A DNA stretch of 64,000 nt from positions 54,756 to 118,755 of the forward strand of contig NZ_CDBI01000025.1 of assembly GCF_000820025.1 (NCBI RefSeq), in the 5' to 3' direction. How positions within the stretch are numbered: the first letter of the stretch is position 1; each line of letters opens with the position of its first letter. Below are positions 47,285-57,434 of the stretch, in pieces. A program made the translations under genes and the position numbers. The notes under the pieces are model-generated. The model worked only from the letters and a program-made list of their open reading frames with translations. It was not told the DNA's origin and searched no databases. This DNA comes from Aeromonas popoffii. Its GTDB lineage: Bacteria > Pseudomonadota > Gammaproteobacteria > Enterobacterales > Aeromonadaceae.

Positions 47285-47953
47285 TTAATGAGTGCGGGCC
47301 AGCAGCTGTTCGTCCAGCTCGCGCAGCCGCTCAACTGTGCCAATGTCGCGCCATTCGCCAGCCAGCATGGCACCACCGACCCGGCCTTGCGCCATCCAGT
47401 CGCGTAGCAGGGGGGCCAGCTTGCGCGCACCCGGCGGCAAATCGGCAAAGGCGGCGGGGTCATAGAGCCCGACACCGCTGAAAGTAAGGGCCGGCGCATC
47501 CTGTACCCGACCCGCGTGCAGAGAAAAATCCCCGACGGGATGCTGGGGTGGATTGGGCACCAGCCATAGATGAGCCAGATCCTCCGCCAGTGGCTGGGTC
47601 ACCAGGGAGCGATAGTCCAGACTGAGCCAGGTATCGCCGTTGATCACCAGAAAAGGCGCCGGGCCAAGCAGCGGCAGCGCCTGCACTATGCCACCGGCGG
47701 TTTCCAACGCACTCTCCTCGGCCGACCAGTGGATACTCACCCCGAATTGACTGCCATCACCAAGCGCCTCGACCAGCTTGTGGCCGAGCCAGGCGTGATT
47801 GATGACCAGTTCGGTCACCCCGGCCGCCGCGAGCTTTTCGATATGGTGCACTATAAGCGGCTTGCCCCCCACCGCCAGCAGCGGCTTGGGCAGGCTGTCG
47901 GTGAGCGGGCGCATGCGCTCGCCACGGCCGGCGGCCAGGATCATCGCCTTCAT
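47285..47953 (-). CDS. murU: N-acetylmuramate alpha-1-phosphate uridylyltransferase MurU
   Basis: Makes UDP-MurNAc from MurNAc-1-phosphate, the last step of the cell-wall-recycling bypass. Nucleotidyltransferase of 222 residues: MKAMILAAGRGERMRPLT at the N-terminus, LPKPLLAVGGKPLI, the INGDTW metal motif and the GEWRDIGTVERL end. It overlaps amgK by four bases (ATGA), so the pair is one operon. ATG 47953 begins at the conserved N-terminus. Confidence 0.93.
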   Translation of the reverse strand: MKAMILAAGRGERMRPLTDSLPKPLLAVGGKPLIVHHIEKLAAAGVTELVINHAWLGHKLVEALGDGSQFGVSIHWSAEESALETAGGIVQALPLLGPAPFLVINGDTWLSLDYRSLVTQPLAEDLAHLWLVPNPPQHPVGDFSLHAGRVQDAPALTFSGVGLYDPAAFADLPPGARKLAPLLRDWMAQGRVGGAMLAGEWRDIGTVERLRELDEQLLARTH

Positions 47954-48960
47954 GGTTTCATCCCCGCACGGGTTATCCCCGGCAGCACCACCTGCTCCAG
48001 CCACTGGCCAAAACGGGCCAGCACAGGATACGTGGCGCCATGCTGGTGGCACACGTCCACCACATAGCCCAGGGTGCGGGGAATGTCCTTGAGGTAGCCG
48101 GATTTGCCATCGCGATGGTAGAGACGGGTGAAGATGCCCGCCGCCTTCAGGTGGCGCTGCATGCCGGTCAGGTCAACATGACGACGGAAGCTGGCATAGT
48201 CGAGCCCGCCAAGCAGCCCTGCCTGCTGCAGGGTATCGAAGCCCTGTCGCATGCCCTGCTCAATCACTGCATCAGGCCAGCGCACGTAACAATCTTTCAG
48301 CAGCGAGACCAGGTCATAACCCAGGGGGCCGATGACCATGTCCTGAAAGTCAATGATGGCAAGCTGGCTGCCATCTGGCGTGTCACCCCCACACACCATC
48401 AGGTTGCGGCTGTGAAAATCACGGTGCATCACCCCCTGCGGCTGGGCCAGGTTGTTGGCGGTGAGGCAGGCAAAGGTGTCATCCAGTAGCCGTTGCTCGG
48501 CCTCGCTGAGCTGAAATTGCAGGTGATGGCTCAGCAACCACTCGGGGAATATGCTGTTTTCACGGGCCATGAAGGCGGCGTCGAAGGGCTCCAGTGCCAG
48601 ATCCACTGACCCCAGCCGGGGCAGCAGCGCTATGGCTTTGTCATACCAGGCCAACACATTGTGCGCATCCAGACAGCCGATAAGCTGGGCATCCCCCAGA
48701 TCTGTCACAGCCAGCAGGCCCTGCTCATAATCCACAGCCCTGACCTCGGGCGCCAGCAACCCCATTGCCTGCAGGGCGGCAGCATTACGGACAAACTCAT
48801 GATTTTTTTCAGTTTTTGGATTGGCATCCACCCACACCAGGCCAGCGCCACGGTGGTAACGGCGAAAACTGGCGTCACCGGAAATCAGGGTCAACTGAAG
48901 GTGGGCATCACCGGAGATCCGGCGCGCCCATTGCAATAGCAGGGAATCGCGATCGTACAT
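47950..48960 (-). CDS. amgK: anomeric MurNAc/GlcNAc kinase AmgK
   Basis: Aminoglycoside-phosphotransferase-fold sugar kinase of 336 residues that phosphorylates the anomeric carbon of MurNAc and GlcNAc. It has the family motifs SGDASFRRYHR, the catalytic HRDFHSRNLMV and IIDFQDMVIGPLGYDL. It works with MurU to bypass de novo UDP-MurNAc synthesis, which in Pseudomonas gives fosfomycin tolerance. It is divergent from lptD over 174 bases, the same arrangement seen in Pseudomonas. Confidence 0.92.
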   Translation of the reverse strand: MYDRDSLLLQWARRISGDAHLQLTLISGDASFRRYHRGAGLVWVDANPKTEKNHEFVRNAAALQAMGLLAPEVRAVDYEQGLLAVTDLGDAQLIGCLDAHNVLAWYDKAIALLPRLGSVDLALEPFDAAFMARENSIFPEWLLSHHLQFQLSEAEQRLLDDTFACLTANNLAQPQGVMHRDFHSRNLMVCGGDTPDGSQLAIIDFQDMVIGPLGYDLVSLLKDCYVRWPDAVIEQGMRQGFDTLQQAGLLGGLDYASFRRHVDLTGMQRHLKAAGIFTRLYHRDGKSGYLKDIPRTLGYVVDVCHQHGATYPVLARFGQWLEQVVLPGITRAGMKP

Positions 48961-49134
48961 AAGTCGGGGACCAAATTGGAAAGCAGCACTTGGCTGTTAG
49001 CCCTGGCCGCAATAATGCTTTATCATTGCCGGCTAACATAAAGCAATGACATGCAATGTCAACTCGATGAATCCTGTCGTAAAATGCATGTCTTGAATCA
49101 GCCGTAGCTACCACGGATTGCGCGAGTCTTTCAC

Positions 49135-51594
49135 ATGACAAAATGGACACTGGGGTACTCATTTCACATCGCCCTGACCATCAGCCTTGTTCCAGCCCTG
49201 ACCCCGGCCAGAGTGCAGGCAGCACCGATGACGCCGCCTCCCGCTACCGGGATCCTGGACGGGCTCTGCTATGACTATGTACCCAAGGTAGAAAAACTGG
49301 CCCCCGGGCAGGATGCCAACGCCCAACTGGTCGAAGTGGATGCCAATCGGCTCGAGGCTAAACAGGGCGGCACCGCCATCTATCAGGGGGATGTCAAGCT
49401 CCGCCAGGGTGTGCGCAAATTTGACTCGGATTATGCCGAGCTCGATCAGAAGAGCCGGGATGTCATCGCCATCGGCAACATCTATTACAACGATGGCCAG
49501 ATCACAGTCACCAGTGACAAGACCCTGAAATCCAACCTGGATACCAAGAATTCCGAGCTGGAAGAGGGCAAGTATCAGGTCCATGGCTCACCGGTACGCG
49601 GCTCCGCCGACCGGGTCACCATGACCAACAACAACCAGAACATCACTCTGGAAGGTGCCCAGTACACCACCTGCCCACCGGGCCAGGAAGTATGGACCCT
49701 GAAAGCGGGCAGCATCGACATAGACCAGACAGAGGTGTTCGGGGAAGCCTGGAACGCCAGCCTCTGGCTCTATGACTATCCGGTGTTCTACTTCCCGTAT
49801 ATCAACTTCCCCATCAAGGATGAGCGTAAAACCGGTCTGCTCTACCCGGGTTTTACCCAAAGTTCCAAGAACGGCATGGACATCACCCAACCGTTTTACT
49901 GGAACATAGCGCCCAACTACGATGCCACCATCACCTCCCGTTTCATGGACAGACGGGGCCTGATGGCGCAGGTCGAGTTCCGCTACATGCCGGATCCGGC
50001 CCATGTGGGCAGCCTCTATTTCGAGAATCTGGCAGACGACAAACAATATGATGAAACACCCAGCCTGAATCAAAAGCTGTCTGACGGGCATCGCTATCTG
50101 CTCAATGCACGTCACACCTCTATGTTTGCCGATAATGCCATGCGAGCAACGCTCGACTACACCAAGGTCCGGGATCGGGATTACAACTACTTCAACGACT
50201 TCTCCCCCAAGGTGGGTACCTGGGTCGAGAACCAGTTGCAGCAATCCCTGATGGCTGGCTACTTCCAGCCCAGCTGGAACATCAACACCGAGGTGCGGAC
50301 CTACCAGATCCTGCTGGCCAGTGCCCAGCAGCCCCACGAGCTGATGCCACGGATCAACCACAACTACTACCAGCAGGGCAGCTGGTATGATCTGGCCTGG
50401 AATAACGAAGTCACCCGGTTTGGTTACAACAACACCCAGTCCTCCGCGCAAAACCTGGGGGAGGCCTATACCGGCACCCGGGTCTACACGGCCCCGACCC
50501 TGACCATACCTCTGATCAACGAGGCGGGCTACTACCTCGACAGCCAGTACAGGTTGATGTACACCCGTTACGATCAGGAAGTGCCGGACAACATGAGCCA
50601 GGCCTTCCGTGACAGATTTGATCCCAGTTCCAAAGGCGCTAACACAGGAACAGGCAGACAAGAAAACGTCACGCTGGACGAAGGCATCATCAGCCGGACC
50701 CTGCCCTCCTTCCGCCTCAAGGGCGGCATGACCTTCGAGCGCAACCAGAGCTGGTTTGGCGGCGATGCCAACCAGACCCTGGAGCCTGAGTTCCAGTACC
50801 TCTATGTGCCCTACAAAAATCAGGACAACATAGGTGTCTACGACTCCACCACCATGCGTCAGGACTACTACAGCCTGTTCAGCGACCGCCGCTACGCCGG
50901 TCTGGATCGCATCAGCGACTCAAATCGCGTGTCGGTCGGTGTCACCAACCGGATATACGATGATGCGGGCGATGAACGAATTCGGCTGGCCGTTGCCCAA
51001 GCTTTCGATTTTGTTGCGCCCAGGGTCAAGCTCTACTCCAGCGAATCCCTGACCACCAATACCCGCTCCCCGCTCTCGCTCGAGGGGGATGCCAAGATCA
51101 ACGAACAGTGGTTTGCCCATGCCGGTGCGCAATATGATATGGACCAGAGCCAGATCAGCTCCGCCAACAGCGCCATCGAGTATCGCCATGAGAAGCTGAT
51201 CAGCCAGCTGAACCATCGCTTCGTGCGCGATGCCAACATTGTCCCAAACACGAATAATGAGATCACCGACCTCAACCAGATCGGTTTGTTGTTGACCACT
51301 CCGCTCAATGAGCAGTGGCGCCTTTACGGTGGCTACTACAAAGAGCTCAATCAGAACGTGAAATCTGATCGCAAGGTGGGTCTGAAATATGACTCCTGCT
51401 GCTGGAGCATCAACTTCAATCTGGAGTGGGTCAATACGCCAGATAACGTGAGCAATACTTCGACAGCCGAACGCAGCTTCGGCATTCAGTTTGAAATGAA
51501 AGGATTGGGTAGCGTGGGTACCGGTAGCAAGGGCACCTCCCTGGACACCGAAGCACTGCCTTACATTCGTCCGTTTAACCTGCGAGACCAGTAA
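49135..51594 (+). CDS. lptD: LPS-assembly protein LptD
   Basis: Outer-membrane beta-barrel that places LPS in the outer leaflet with LptE. The 819-residue protein has a cleavable signal (to about 30, ARVQAAP), a periplasmic OstA jellyroll domain (VEVDANRLEAKQGGTAIYQGDVKLRQG) and a C-terminal barrel ending in PFNLRDQ. Cysteines in LCYDY, YTTCPPG and DSCCWSINF are placed to form the two conserved disulfides. It is first gene of lptD-surA-pdxA-rsmA-apaG-apaH. Confidence 0.96.
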   Translation: MTKWTLGYSFHIALTISLVPALTPARVQAAPMTPPPATGILDGLCYDYVPKVEKLAPGQDANAQLVEVDANRLEAKQGGTAIYQGDVKLRQGVRKFDSDYAELDQKSRDVIAIGNIYYNDGQITVTSDKTLKSNLDTKNSELEEGKYQVHGSPVRGSADRVTMTNNNQNITLEGAQYTTCPPGQEVWTLKAGSIDIDQTEVFGEAWNASLWLYDYPVFYFPYINFPIKDERKTGLLYPGFTQSSKNGMDITQPFYWNIAPNYDATITSRFMDRRGLMAQVEFRYMPDPAHVGSLYFENLADDKQYDETPSLNQKLSDGHRYLLNARHTSMFADNAMRATLDYTKVRDRDYNYFNDFSPKVGTWVENQLQQSLMAGYFQPSWNINTEVRTYQILLASAQQPHELMPRINHNYYQQGSWYDLAWNNEVTRFGYNNTQSSAQNLGEAYTGTRVYTAPTLTIPLINEAGYYLDSQYRLMYTRYDQEVPDNMSQAFRDRFDPSSKGANTGTGRQENVTLDEGIISRTLPSFRLKGGMTFERNQSWFGGDANQTLEPEFQYLYVPYKNQDNIGVYDSTTMRQDYYSLFSDRRYAGLDRISDSNRVSVGVTNRIYDDAGDERIRLAVAQAFDFVAPRVKLYSSESLTTNTRSPLSLEGDAKINEQWFAHAGAQYDMDQSQISSANSAIEYRHEKLISQLNHRFVRDANIVPNTNNEITDLNQIGLLLTTPLNEQWRLYGGYYKELNQNVKSDRKVGLKYDSCCWSINFNLEWVNTPDNVSNTSTAERSFGIQFEMKGLGSVGTGSKGTSLDTEALPYIRPFNLRDQ

Positions 51595-51623
51595 CGGTCT
51601 GGCAAACGCCTTGAGAGATGGAT

Positions 51624-52922
51624 ATGAAGAAGACGTTGATTTCCCTGCTGACTGCAGGCCTGTTCGGAGCCATGAGCCAGGGTGCCTTCGCCGCCCCCGA
51701 GCTGCTGGACAAGGTGCTTGCCGTGGTCAACAAGGACGTGGTTCTGGCCAGCCAGCAGGAAGCCCTGGTACAGAAAGTGAAGAGCTCGGCCCAGGAGAGC
51801 GGTCAATCCCTGCCTGACGATGCCACCCTGCGCAAGCAGGCACTGGATCGCCTGATCCAGGAGAGCCTGCAGCTGCAACTGGCGGATCGTCAGGGCCTCA
51901 AGATCAGCGACACCCAGCTGGAACAAGCCATCCAGAGCATAGCCGCCGACAACCAGATGACGGTGGAGCAGCTGCGTGCCCAGCTGGCCCGCGAAGGGCT
52001 GACCTATGCCCAGTACCGGGAAGAGGTGCGCCGCGAGATACTGATGAACGAGGTACGCCGCAACCAGGTGCGCCGCCGCATCAACATCTCGGAGCAGGAG
52101 GTCAAGCAGGTGGTAGACATCCTCGCCAAGCAGGGCCAGCAGCAACAGCAGTACCATGTCGGCCATATCCAGATTGCCCTGCCGGACAACCCGAGCGCCG
52201 AGCAGCTCAACGCCGCCAAGAGCAAGATTGAACGCATCCTGGCCGCCCTCAAGCAGGGGGCTGACTTCCGCAAGCTGGCCATTGCCGAGAGCAATGGTCC
52301 CAAGGCGCTGGAAGGGGGTGACTGGGGCTGGATGAGCCCGCAAGAGATGCCGACCCTGATGGCCGAAGCGGTACAGGGTGCCAAGAAGGATGACATAGTA
52401 GGTCCGCTGCGCTCAGGCGCCGGTCTGCACATCATCAAGGTATTCGATACCAAGGGTCAGCAGCAGGTCTTACAGACCGAAGTGCGCGCCCGCCACATCC
52501 TGATCAAGCCCTCCATCATCTTGAGCGAAGAGAAGGCCAAGGGCATGCTGGACGGCATACTGCACGACATCAAGAGCGGCAAGGCCAGCTTCGCCAGTCT
52601 GGCGGAGAAGCACTCTGAAGATCCGGGCTCTGCGGTGCAGGGCGGCGAGCTGGGCTGGTCTGATCCCAATGTCTACGTGCCGGAATTCCGCGACATGGTC
52701 AACCGCCTCCAACCGGGTGAGCTGAGCGCCCCCTTCCGCACCACCCACGGCTGGCACATAGTCCAGCTGGAAGAGCGTCGCAGCCAGGATGCCACCAACA
52801 AAGCCCAGGAACAGCGCGCCTATCAGCTGATCTACAACCGTCGCTTCACCGAAGAGTCCCAAGCCTGGCTGGACGAGCTGCGTGACGAGGCCTACATCCA
52901 GATCGAAGGCGCCGGCAGCTGA
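51624..52922 (+). CDS. surA: periplasmic chaperone SurA
   Basis: Periplasmic chaperone/isomerase for outer-membrane proteins, including LptD. The 432-residue protein has a signal (to about 23, AFAAPELL), an N-terminal chaperone helix domain ([16 protein letters not shown]) and two parvulin domains ([12 protein letters not shown] and [11 protein letters not shown]; second with the [15 protein letters not shown] signature). ATG 51624 has GAGAG upstream; 51618 adds two residues. The stop shares a base with pdxA. Confidence 0.95.
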   Translation: MKKTLISLLTAGLFGAMSQGAFAAPELLDKVLAVVNKDVVLASQQEALVQKVKSSAQESGQSLPDDATLRKQALDRLIQESLQLQLADRQGLKISDTQLEQAIQSIAADNQMTVEQLRAQLAREGLTYAQYREEVRREILMNEVRRNQVRRRINISEQEVKQVVDILAKQGQQQQQYHVGHIQIALPDNPSAEQLNAAKSKIERILAALKQGADFRKLAIAESNGPKALEGGDWGWMSPQEMPTLMAEAVQGAKKDDIVGPLRSGAGLHIIKVFDTKGQQQVLQTEVRARHILIKPSIILSEEKAKGMLDGILHDIKSGKASFASLAEKHSEDPGSAVQGGELGWSDPNVYVPEFRDMVNRLQPGELSAPFRTTHGWHIVQLEERRSQDATNKAQEQRAYQLIYNRRFTEESQAWLDELRDEAYIQIEGAGS

Positions 52923-53917
52923 TGAGCTGTCGTCGTCTCGCCGTCACGCCGGGTGAACCGGCCGGGATAGGCCCGGACTTGGTGCTGCAGATAGCCCAGC
53001 AGGATTGGCCCCACCAGCTGGTGGTGATTGCCGATCCTGCCCTGATGCTCGAACGGGCCGCCCTGCTGGGGCTGCCCATCGAACTGAATCCCTATGACGC
53101 CAACACCCCTGCCCAGCCGCAGCGAGCAGGTACCCTGACTCTCTGTCCTGTGGCCCTGGGTGCCCCCGTGGCAGCGGGTGAACTCGATGAGGGCAACGGC
53201 GCCTATGTGCTGGCGACCCTGCAGCGCGCCTGTGACGGCAACCTCAGCGGCGAGTTTTCCGCCGTGGTGACCGGCCCGGTACACAAGGGGATCATCAACC
53301 AGGCGGGAGTCTCGTTCAGTGGTCACACCGAATTCTTCGCCCAGCAGTCGGACACCGCCGATGTGGTGATGCTGCTGGCGACGGAAGGCTTGCGGGTGGC
53401 GCTGGCAACCACTCACATCCCGCTGGCCTACGTGGCGATGGCGATCACCGAAGATCGGCTCGGCAAGGTGATCCGCATCCTGGATGCGGATCTCAAAACC
53501 AAGTTTGGCATCGCCAACCCCCGAATTTACGTCTGCGGCCTCAATCCCCACGCCGGGGAAGGGGGCCATCTCGGCCGTGAAGAGATTGACGTGATCGAAC
53601 CCGCCCTGGCCGGCTTGCGCCAGGAGGGGATCGATCTGGTCGGCCCTCTGCCAGCCGATACCCTGTTCCAGGACAAATACCTCAAGGATGCGGATGCGGT
53701 ACTCGCCATGTACCACGACCAGGGACTGCCCGTGCTCAAATACAAGGGCTTTGGCAGTTCGGTCAATATCACCCTTGGACTTCCTTTCATCCGCACTTCG
53801 GTGGATCACGGCACTGCGCTGGATCTCGCAGGCAAGGGCCTGGCGGATCCTGGCAGTCTGATCACCGCGATTAACCACGCCATCAAGATGGTAGAGAAAA
53901 AAAGATATGAGCAGTAA
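52922..53917 (+). CDS. pdxA: 4-hydroxythreonine-4-phosphate dehydrogenase
   Basis: Vitamin B6 biosynthesis enzyme of 331 residues: oxidises 4-phosphohydroxy-L-threonine. Seen are [25 protein letters not shown], the metal His in FSGHTEFFA and the [13 protein letters not shown] and [18 protein letters not shown] parts. It overlaps surA by one base and rsmA by 11 bases, so the operon is translationally linked. Confidence 0.96.
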   Translation: MSCRRLAVTPGEPAGIGPDLVLQIAQQDWPHQLVVIADPALMLERAALLGLPIELNPYDANTPAQPQRAGTLTLCPVALGAPVAAGELDEGNGAYVLATLQRACDGNLSGEFSAVVTGPVHKGIINQAGVSFSGHTEFFAQQSDTADVVMLLATEGLRVALATTHIPLAYVAMAITEDRLGKVIRILDADLKTKFGIANPRIYVCGLNPHAGEGGHLGREEIDVIEPALAGLRQEGIDLVGPLPADTLFQDKYLKDADAVLAMYHDQGLPVLKYKGFGSSVNITLGLPFIRTSVDHGTALDLAGKGLADPGSLITAINHAIKMVEKKRYEQ

Positions 53918-54734
53918 GGTGCAGAGCAACAAGGTGCACATGGGCCACACGGCCCGTAAGCGTTTCGGTCAGAACTTCTTGCACGACCGCTATGTGATCG
54001 ATCAGATAGTGGCCGCCATCAACCCGCAACCGGGGCAGAACCTGGTGGAGATAGGTCCGGGTCTGGCCGCGCTGACCGAACCGGTCGCCTCCCAGATGGA
54101 CAAGATGACCGTGGTCGAGCTTGACCGGGATCTGGCCGCGCGCCTGCGTGAGCATCCGACCCTCAAGGACAAGCTGACCGTGATCGAGGCCGACGCCATG
54201 CGCTTCGACTTCGGCACCCTGATGGGTGAAGGCAAGGGGCCGCTGCGCATCTTCGGCAACCTGCCCTATAACATCTCCACGCCGCTGATCTTCCACCTGT
54301 GCGAGTTCGCCGACCGGGTAGAAGACATGCACTTCATGCTGCAAAAAGAAGTGGTATTGCGGATGTGTGCCGGTCCTGGCAGCAAAGCCTATGGCCGCCT
54401 GAGCGTCATGGTTCAGTACTACTGTCAGGTAGTGCCAGTGCTGGAAGTGGGCCCGGGCGCCTTCAAACCCGCCCCCAAGGTCGACTCTGCCGTAGTGCGC
54501 CTGATGCCGCACAAAAACCCGACCATAGTCGCCAAAGACATCCGCTGCCTGAGCCGCGTCTGTACCGAAGGCTTTGGCCAGCGTCGCAAGACCATCCGCA
54601 ACAGCTTCTCCAACTTCATTACCGACGCCCAGCTGACCGAGCTTGGGATCGATGGCAACCTGCGCCCGGAGAATCTCTCCCTGGAGCAGTTCGTCATGAT
54701 CGCCAACTGGCTGGCGGATCAGCAACAGGCCTGA
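53907..54734 (+). CDS. rsmA: 16S rRNA dimethyladenosine transferase RsmA (KsgA)
   Basis: Dimethylates A1518 and A1519 of 16S rRNA. The 275-residue protein has [16 protein letters not shown], the SAM-binding [12 protein letters not shown], the acidic [11 protein letters not shown], the catalytic [10 protein letters not shown] and [13 protein letters not shown] at the end. It starts inside the pdxA end. Loss causes kasugamycin resistance in relatives. Confidence 0.97.
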   Translation: MSSKVQSNKVHMGHTARKRFGQNFLHDRYVIDQIVAAINPQPGQNLVEIGPGLAALTEPVASQMDKMTVVELDRDLAARLREHPTLKDKLTVIEADAMRFDFGTLMGEGKGPLRIFGNLPYNISTPLIFHLCEFADRVEDMHFMLQKEVVLRMCAGPGSKAYGRLSVMVQYYCQVVPVLEVGPGAFKPAPKVDSAVVRLMPHKNPTIVAKDIRCLSRVCTEGFGQRRKTIRNSFSNFITDAQLTELGIDGNLRPENLSLEQFVMIANWLADQQQA

Positions 54735-54738
54735 TCCC

Positions 54739-55101
54739 GTGGCACACCCGCACATAGTGATCCGCCCATACCCCAGTTATGTGGCGGATACCCAAGACCC
54801 TTACCAGTTCCACTATCTGATTGAAATTGAGAACCTGGGGCCCGGCCCGGCGCAGCTGCTGCACCGGCGCTGGCTCATCACGGATGCCAATGGCAAGATG
54901 CTGGAAGTCGAAGGCCCCGGCGTCGTCGGGGAGCAGCCCCTGATTGCGGAAGGGGAGACCTTTCGCTATCAGAGCGGCGTGCCGCTCGACACCCCCGTTG
55001 GGGTGATGGAAGGGAGCTATACCCTGCAAGATGCGTCAGGGCAGCCGTTCGAGGCGCCCATAGCGCCTTTTACCCTGGCCGTCCCCCACATTATTAACTG
55101 A
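54739..55101 (+). CDS. apaG: ApaG protein
   Basis: Single Fn3-like beta-sandwich protein of 120 residues: PYQFHYLIEIENLGPGPAQLL, LHRRWLITDANGKMLEVEGPGVVGEQPLI and the YTLQDASGQPFEAPIAPFTL end. Cobalt and magnesium effects are known in Salmonella, but its molecular role is not settled. The start is GTG 54739, four bases after rsmA. Confidence 0.94.
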   Translation: MAHPHIVIRPYPSYVADTQDPYQFHYLIEIENLGPGPAQLLHRRWLITDANGKMLEVEGPGVVGEQPLIAEGETFRYQSGVPLDTPVGVMEGSYTLQDASGQPFEAPIAPFTLAVPHIIN

Positions 55102-55107
55102 GGTTTC

Positions 55108-55929
55108 ATGGCGAACTGTTTTGTTGGCGATATCCAAGGCTGCCACGACGACTTGCGCCGTCTGCTGGATCTCGCAAAGTTCGATCCCGGCAACGACGTG
55201 CTCTGGCTCTGCGGCGACCTGGTCGCCCGCGGCCCGGATTCCCTCAACACACTGCGCTTCGTCAAGTCGCTGGGAAGCCGCGCCGTCACCGTGCTCGGCA
55301 ACCACGACCTTCACCTGCTGGCGGTGGCCGATGGTGTCGCACCGCTCAAGAAGAAAGACAAGCTGCAAACCCTGATGGAGGCCCCCGATCGGGACGAGCT
55401 GCTGACGTGGTTGCGCCATCGTCCCCTGCTGGCGGAGTCTCCCGACCTGCCCATCATGATGGTGCATGCCGGCATCTCTCCGGCGTGGGACGCCCGCACC
55501 GCCCGCAACTGCGCCCGCGAAGTGGAGAGCTTGCTGCGCGGCGACCAGTACCAGTGGCTGTTGCACAACATGTATGGTGATCAGCCCGATGGCTGGACAG
55601 ACGATCTGGTGGGGATAGAGCGCTATCGCTACATCATCAACACCTTCACCCGCATGCGCTTCTGCTATTTCGACGGCCGGCTCGAGTTCAAGTGCAAGAA
55701 GGGTCCTAGAGAGTCCACACCCGGCCTGCGCCCCTGGTTCGAGCAACGTGAACACCACGTGGATGACCCTATCCTGGTGTTCGGCCACTGGGCGGCCCTG
55801 ATGGGCAACACCGGCAAGCAGGATATCAAGGCGCTCGATACCGGCTGCGTCTGGGGCAACAGTCTCACCCTGTGGCGCTACGAGGATGATGCCCTGATCG
55901 CCACCCCCTGCCCGGTTCACGCCAGCTAG
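55108..55929 (+). CDS. apaH: diadenosine tetraphosphatase ApaH
   Basis: Hydrolyses Ap4A to two ADP. The 273-residue PPP-family metallophosphatase keeps all metal motifs: GDIQGCHDDL, GDLVARGPDS, GNHDLHLL and the His in VHAGISPAWD. It ends the lptD operon and is followed by a terminator. Confidence 0.96.
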   Translation: MANCFVGDIQGCHDDLRRLLDLAKFDPGNDVLWLCGDLVARGPDSLNTLRFVKSLGSRAVTVLGNHDLHLLAVADGVAPLKKKDKLQTLMEAPDRDELLTWLRHRPLLAESPDLPIMMVHAGISPAWDARTARNCAREVESLLRGDQYQWLLHNMYGDQPDGWTDDLVGIERYRYIINTFTRMRFCYFDGRLEFKCKKGPRESTPGLRPWFEQREHHVDDPILVFGHWAALMGNTGKQDIKALDTGCVWGNSLTLWRYEDDALIATPCPVHAS

Positions 55930-56066
55930 GGGCGGCGCTGCAATCAGGCGGTGCATGCCGCACTGATTGCCAAGACCCGCACCAGCAACAAAGCCCGGCA
56001 ACCTGCCGCAATGCTGTTCACTTAAGCGAATTTGAGTTCCAGTCCACGTAGTATCAAGGCTAAAAA

Positions 56067-56093
56067 GAGAGGGAGGCATGATGCCTCCCTCTT
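56067..56093 (+). terminator. terminator of the lptD-apaH operon
   Basis: AGAGGGAGGCA / TGCCTCCCTCT 11-bp stem with a 3-nt loop, followed by TTCTATT. Confidence 0.92.
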
Positions 56094-56150
56094 TCTATTG
56101 CAAGCCACGCAGTCTAAAGGCTGGAGGAAGATTGACTGAAAACAGCCTTG

Positions 56151-56162
56151 CCCCCCCCCCCC
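56151..56162. repeat. homopolymer tract of 12 C
   Basis: Twelve consecutive C in the AT-rich region after apaH. Such tracts change length by slippage and are also prone to sequencing error. Confidence 0.85.
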
Positions 56163-56222
56163 AACTAAAGTCGCATTTATGAAAAATCAGTCAAAAAAAT
56201 CGCCTATCTAAACGGTATTGCG

Positions 56223-56248
56223 GCAATCTGCCGGGATTGCTGTTTTTT
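56223..56248 (+). terminator. orphan terminator, plus strand
   Basis: GCAATC (56223-56228) and GATTGC (56235-56240) with a 6-nt loop, followed by TGTTTTTT. No gene lies before it after the apaH terminator, so it may end a small transcript or back up the first terminator. Confidence 0.55.
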
Positions 56249-56778
56249 ATATTGATGATGGATGAGTATCATCAATTAAATAAAGATATATTTTTCGTAC
56301 AATGAAATATTTTCAATTATCAAATGCTAATCGATAAAAATGACCAAAATTATTATACTAAGATACTTAAATAGGGCATCCGCATGATTTGTTTGAGCAA
56401 CAAAGCTGTGTGTGACCAAACATCACCTAATTAGAAATACATATACCGATTTAATCATCTAAAAACGCCTATAGCACAGACCAATATTGCTAAATAAACG
56501 GCGACCACATTGCCCTGCTGTGAACCACGCTGGGGTAGCCAATCTGGGCCCACAGGGGAAATCTCCGATCATTGCTTATGTAGTAACTGAATTGTTCTCG
56601 AGTTTAAGAATATGCTTATCTAGTTGTGGATAATATAAGCCATCTATTCTAACGTAGGCGTGCATGAACTCCTAACTCACCTTTTAGATGAAATTCCCTG
56701 ATATATAATATTGCTATAAACGGCTAGGGAAGTAGGGCAGGAAACGCAAGTTTGATAGCCTTGTGAGGTATTTCAACT

Positions 56779-57327
56779 CTATGCTCTTTTTTCCAACTCA
56801 CGAATGAGGCCTTTCATTTCATCAATTGCATGACGATTCCAAATAATCTTAGTACCCGTCGCAAATGCTAGAGTTTTACTAATGCGATTGGAAAATATAA
56901 TTATAATTTCCAAACCTAGTTTGGAGTCTTTTTCACCCCTTGAAAATGAAAATGTAACATCCGTCCGATTCGTCGTATTAATAACTCCAAGGACTCTCAC
57001 CTTGCTTTTCAGTGAAACCAAATAAATCTTATCGCCAGGTATCAACTCTTTGATCGCGTAGTGGTGAACTACATCCTGAAAACCTGCACTTTCCTTTATT
57101 CTTATAAGTCCGCCTTCTTCCCAGTTATTGTCAATAACACAAAATTCTTTATGTGCTTTACTTAAGCTGGTATAGAACTCCTGAATTCCAAGATATGCAG
57201 TATAAGCTGTATCCTTATCGAGCAAGCATTGGGCTTCACAATAAATTCTGATACTTGTTCCATTCTCTCGATATGCTGCGATAGCGGATATCAGAAACCA
57301 AAAAAAACAAACATATAGAATCACCAT
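56779..57327 (-). CDS. hypothetical membrane-anchored protein, AT-rich
   Basis: Protein of 182 residues with one N-terminal hydrophobic segment (MVILYVCFFWFLISAIAAY) that may be a signal anchor. The rest has beta-strand character (IYLVSLKSKVRVLGVINTT, VTFSFSRGEK, LEIIIIFSN) and a C-terminal basic helix (EMKGLIRELEKRA). I do not recognise a family. The composition is AT-rich unlike the genes around, which suggests acquisition. AGAAAGAAT-like sequence before the start is a weak ribosome site. Confidence 0.65.
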   Translation of the reverse strand: MVILYVCFFWFLISAIAAYRENGTSIRIYCEAQCLLDKDTAYTAYLGIQEFYTSLSKAHKEFCVIDNNWEEGGLIRIKESAGFQDVVHHYAIKELIPGDKIYLVSLKSKVRVLGVINTTNRTDVTFSFSRGEKDSKLGLEIIIIFSNRISKTLAFATGTKIIWNRHAIDEMKGLIRELEKRA

Positions 57328-57434
57328 ATTCTTTCTCCATGTTCAGAACTTACAGTCATAACAGTGACTAGATGGAAGGCTGCACTCATCCGATAGTCTA
57401 GCCTTCCATATAATCAGGCAGTTTGGGAGGGTAG

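Larger units (their letters stand above)
55930..56778. other. AT-rich intergenic region with C12 tract
   Basis: 849 bases. It holds the apaH terminator (56067-56093), a run of 12 C (56151-56162), a second plus-strand terminator without its own gene (56223-56248), and an inverted repeat ATTGATGA / TCATCAAT (56251-56276). Beyond 56280 the AT content is far above the window average. No gene is supported. Confidence 0.6.
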
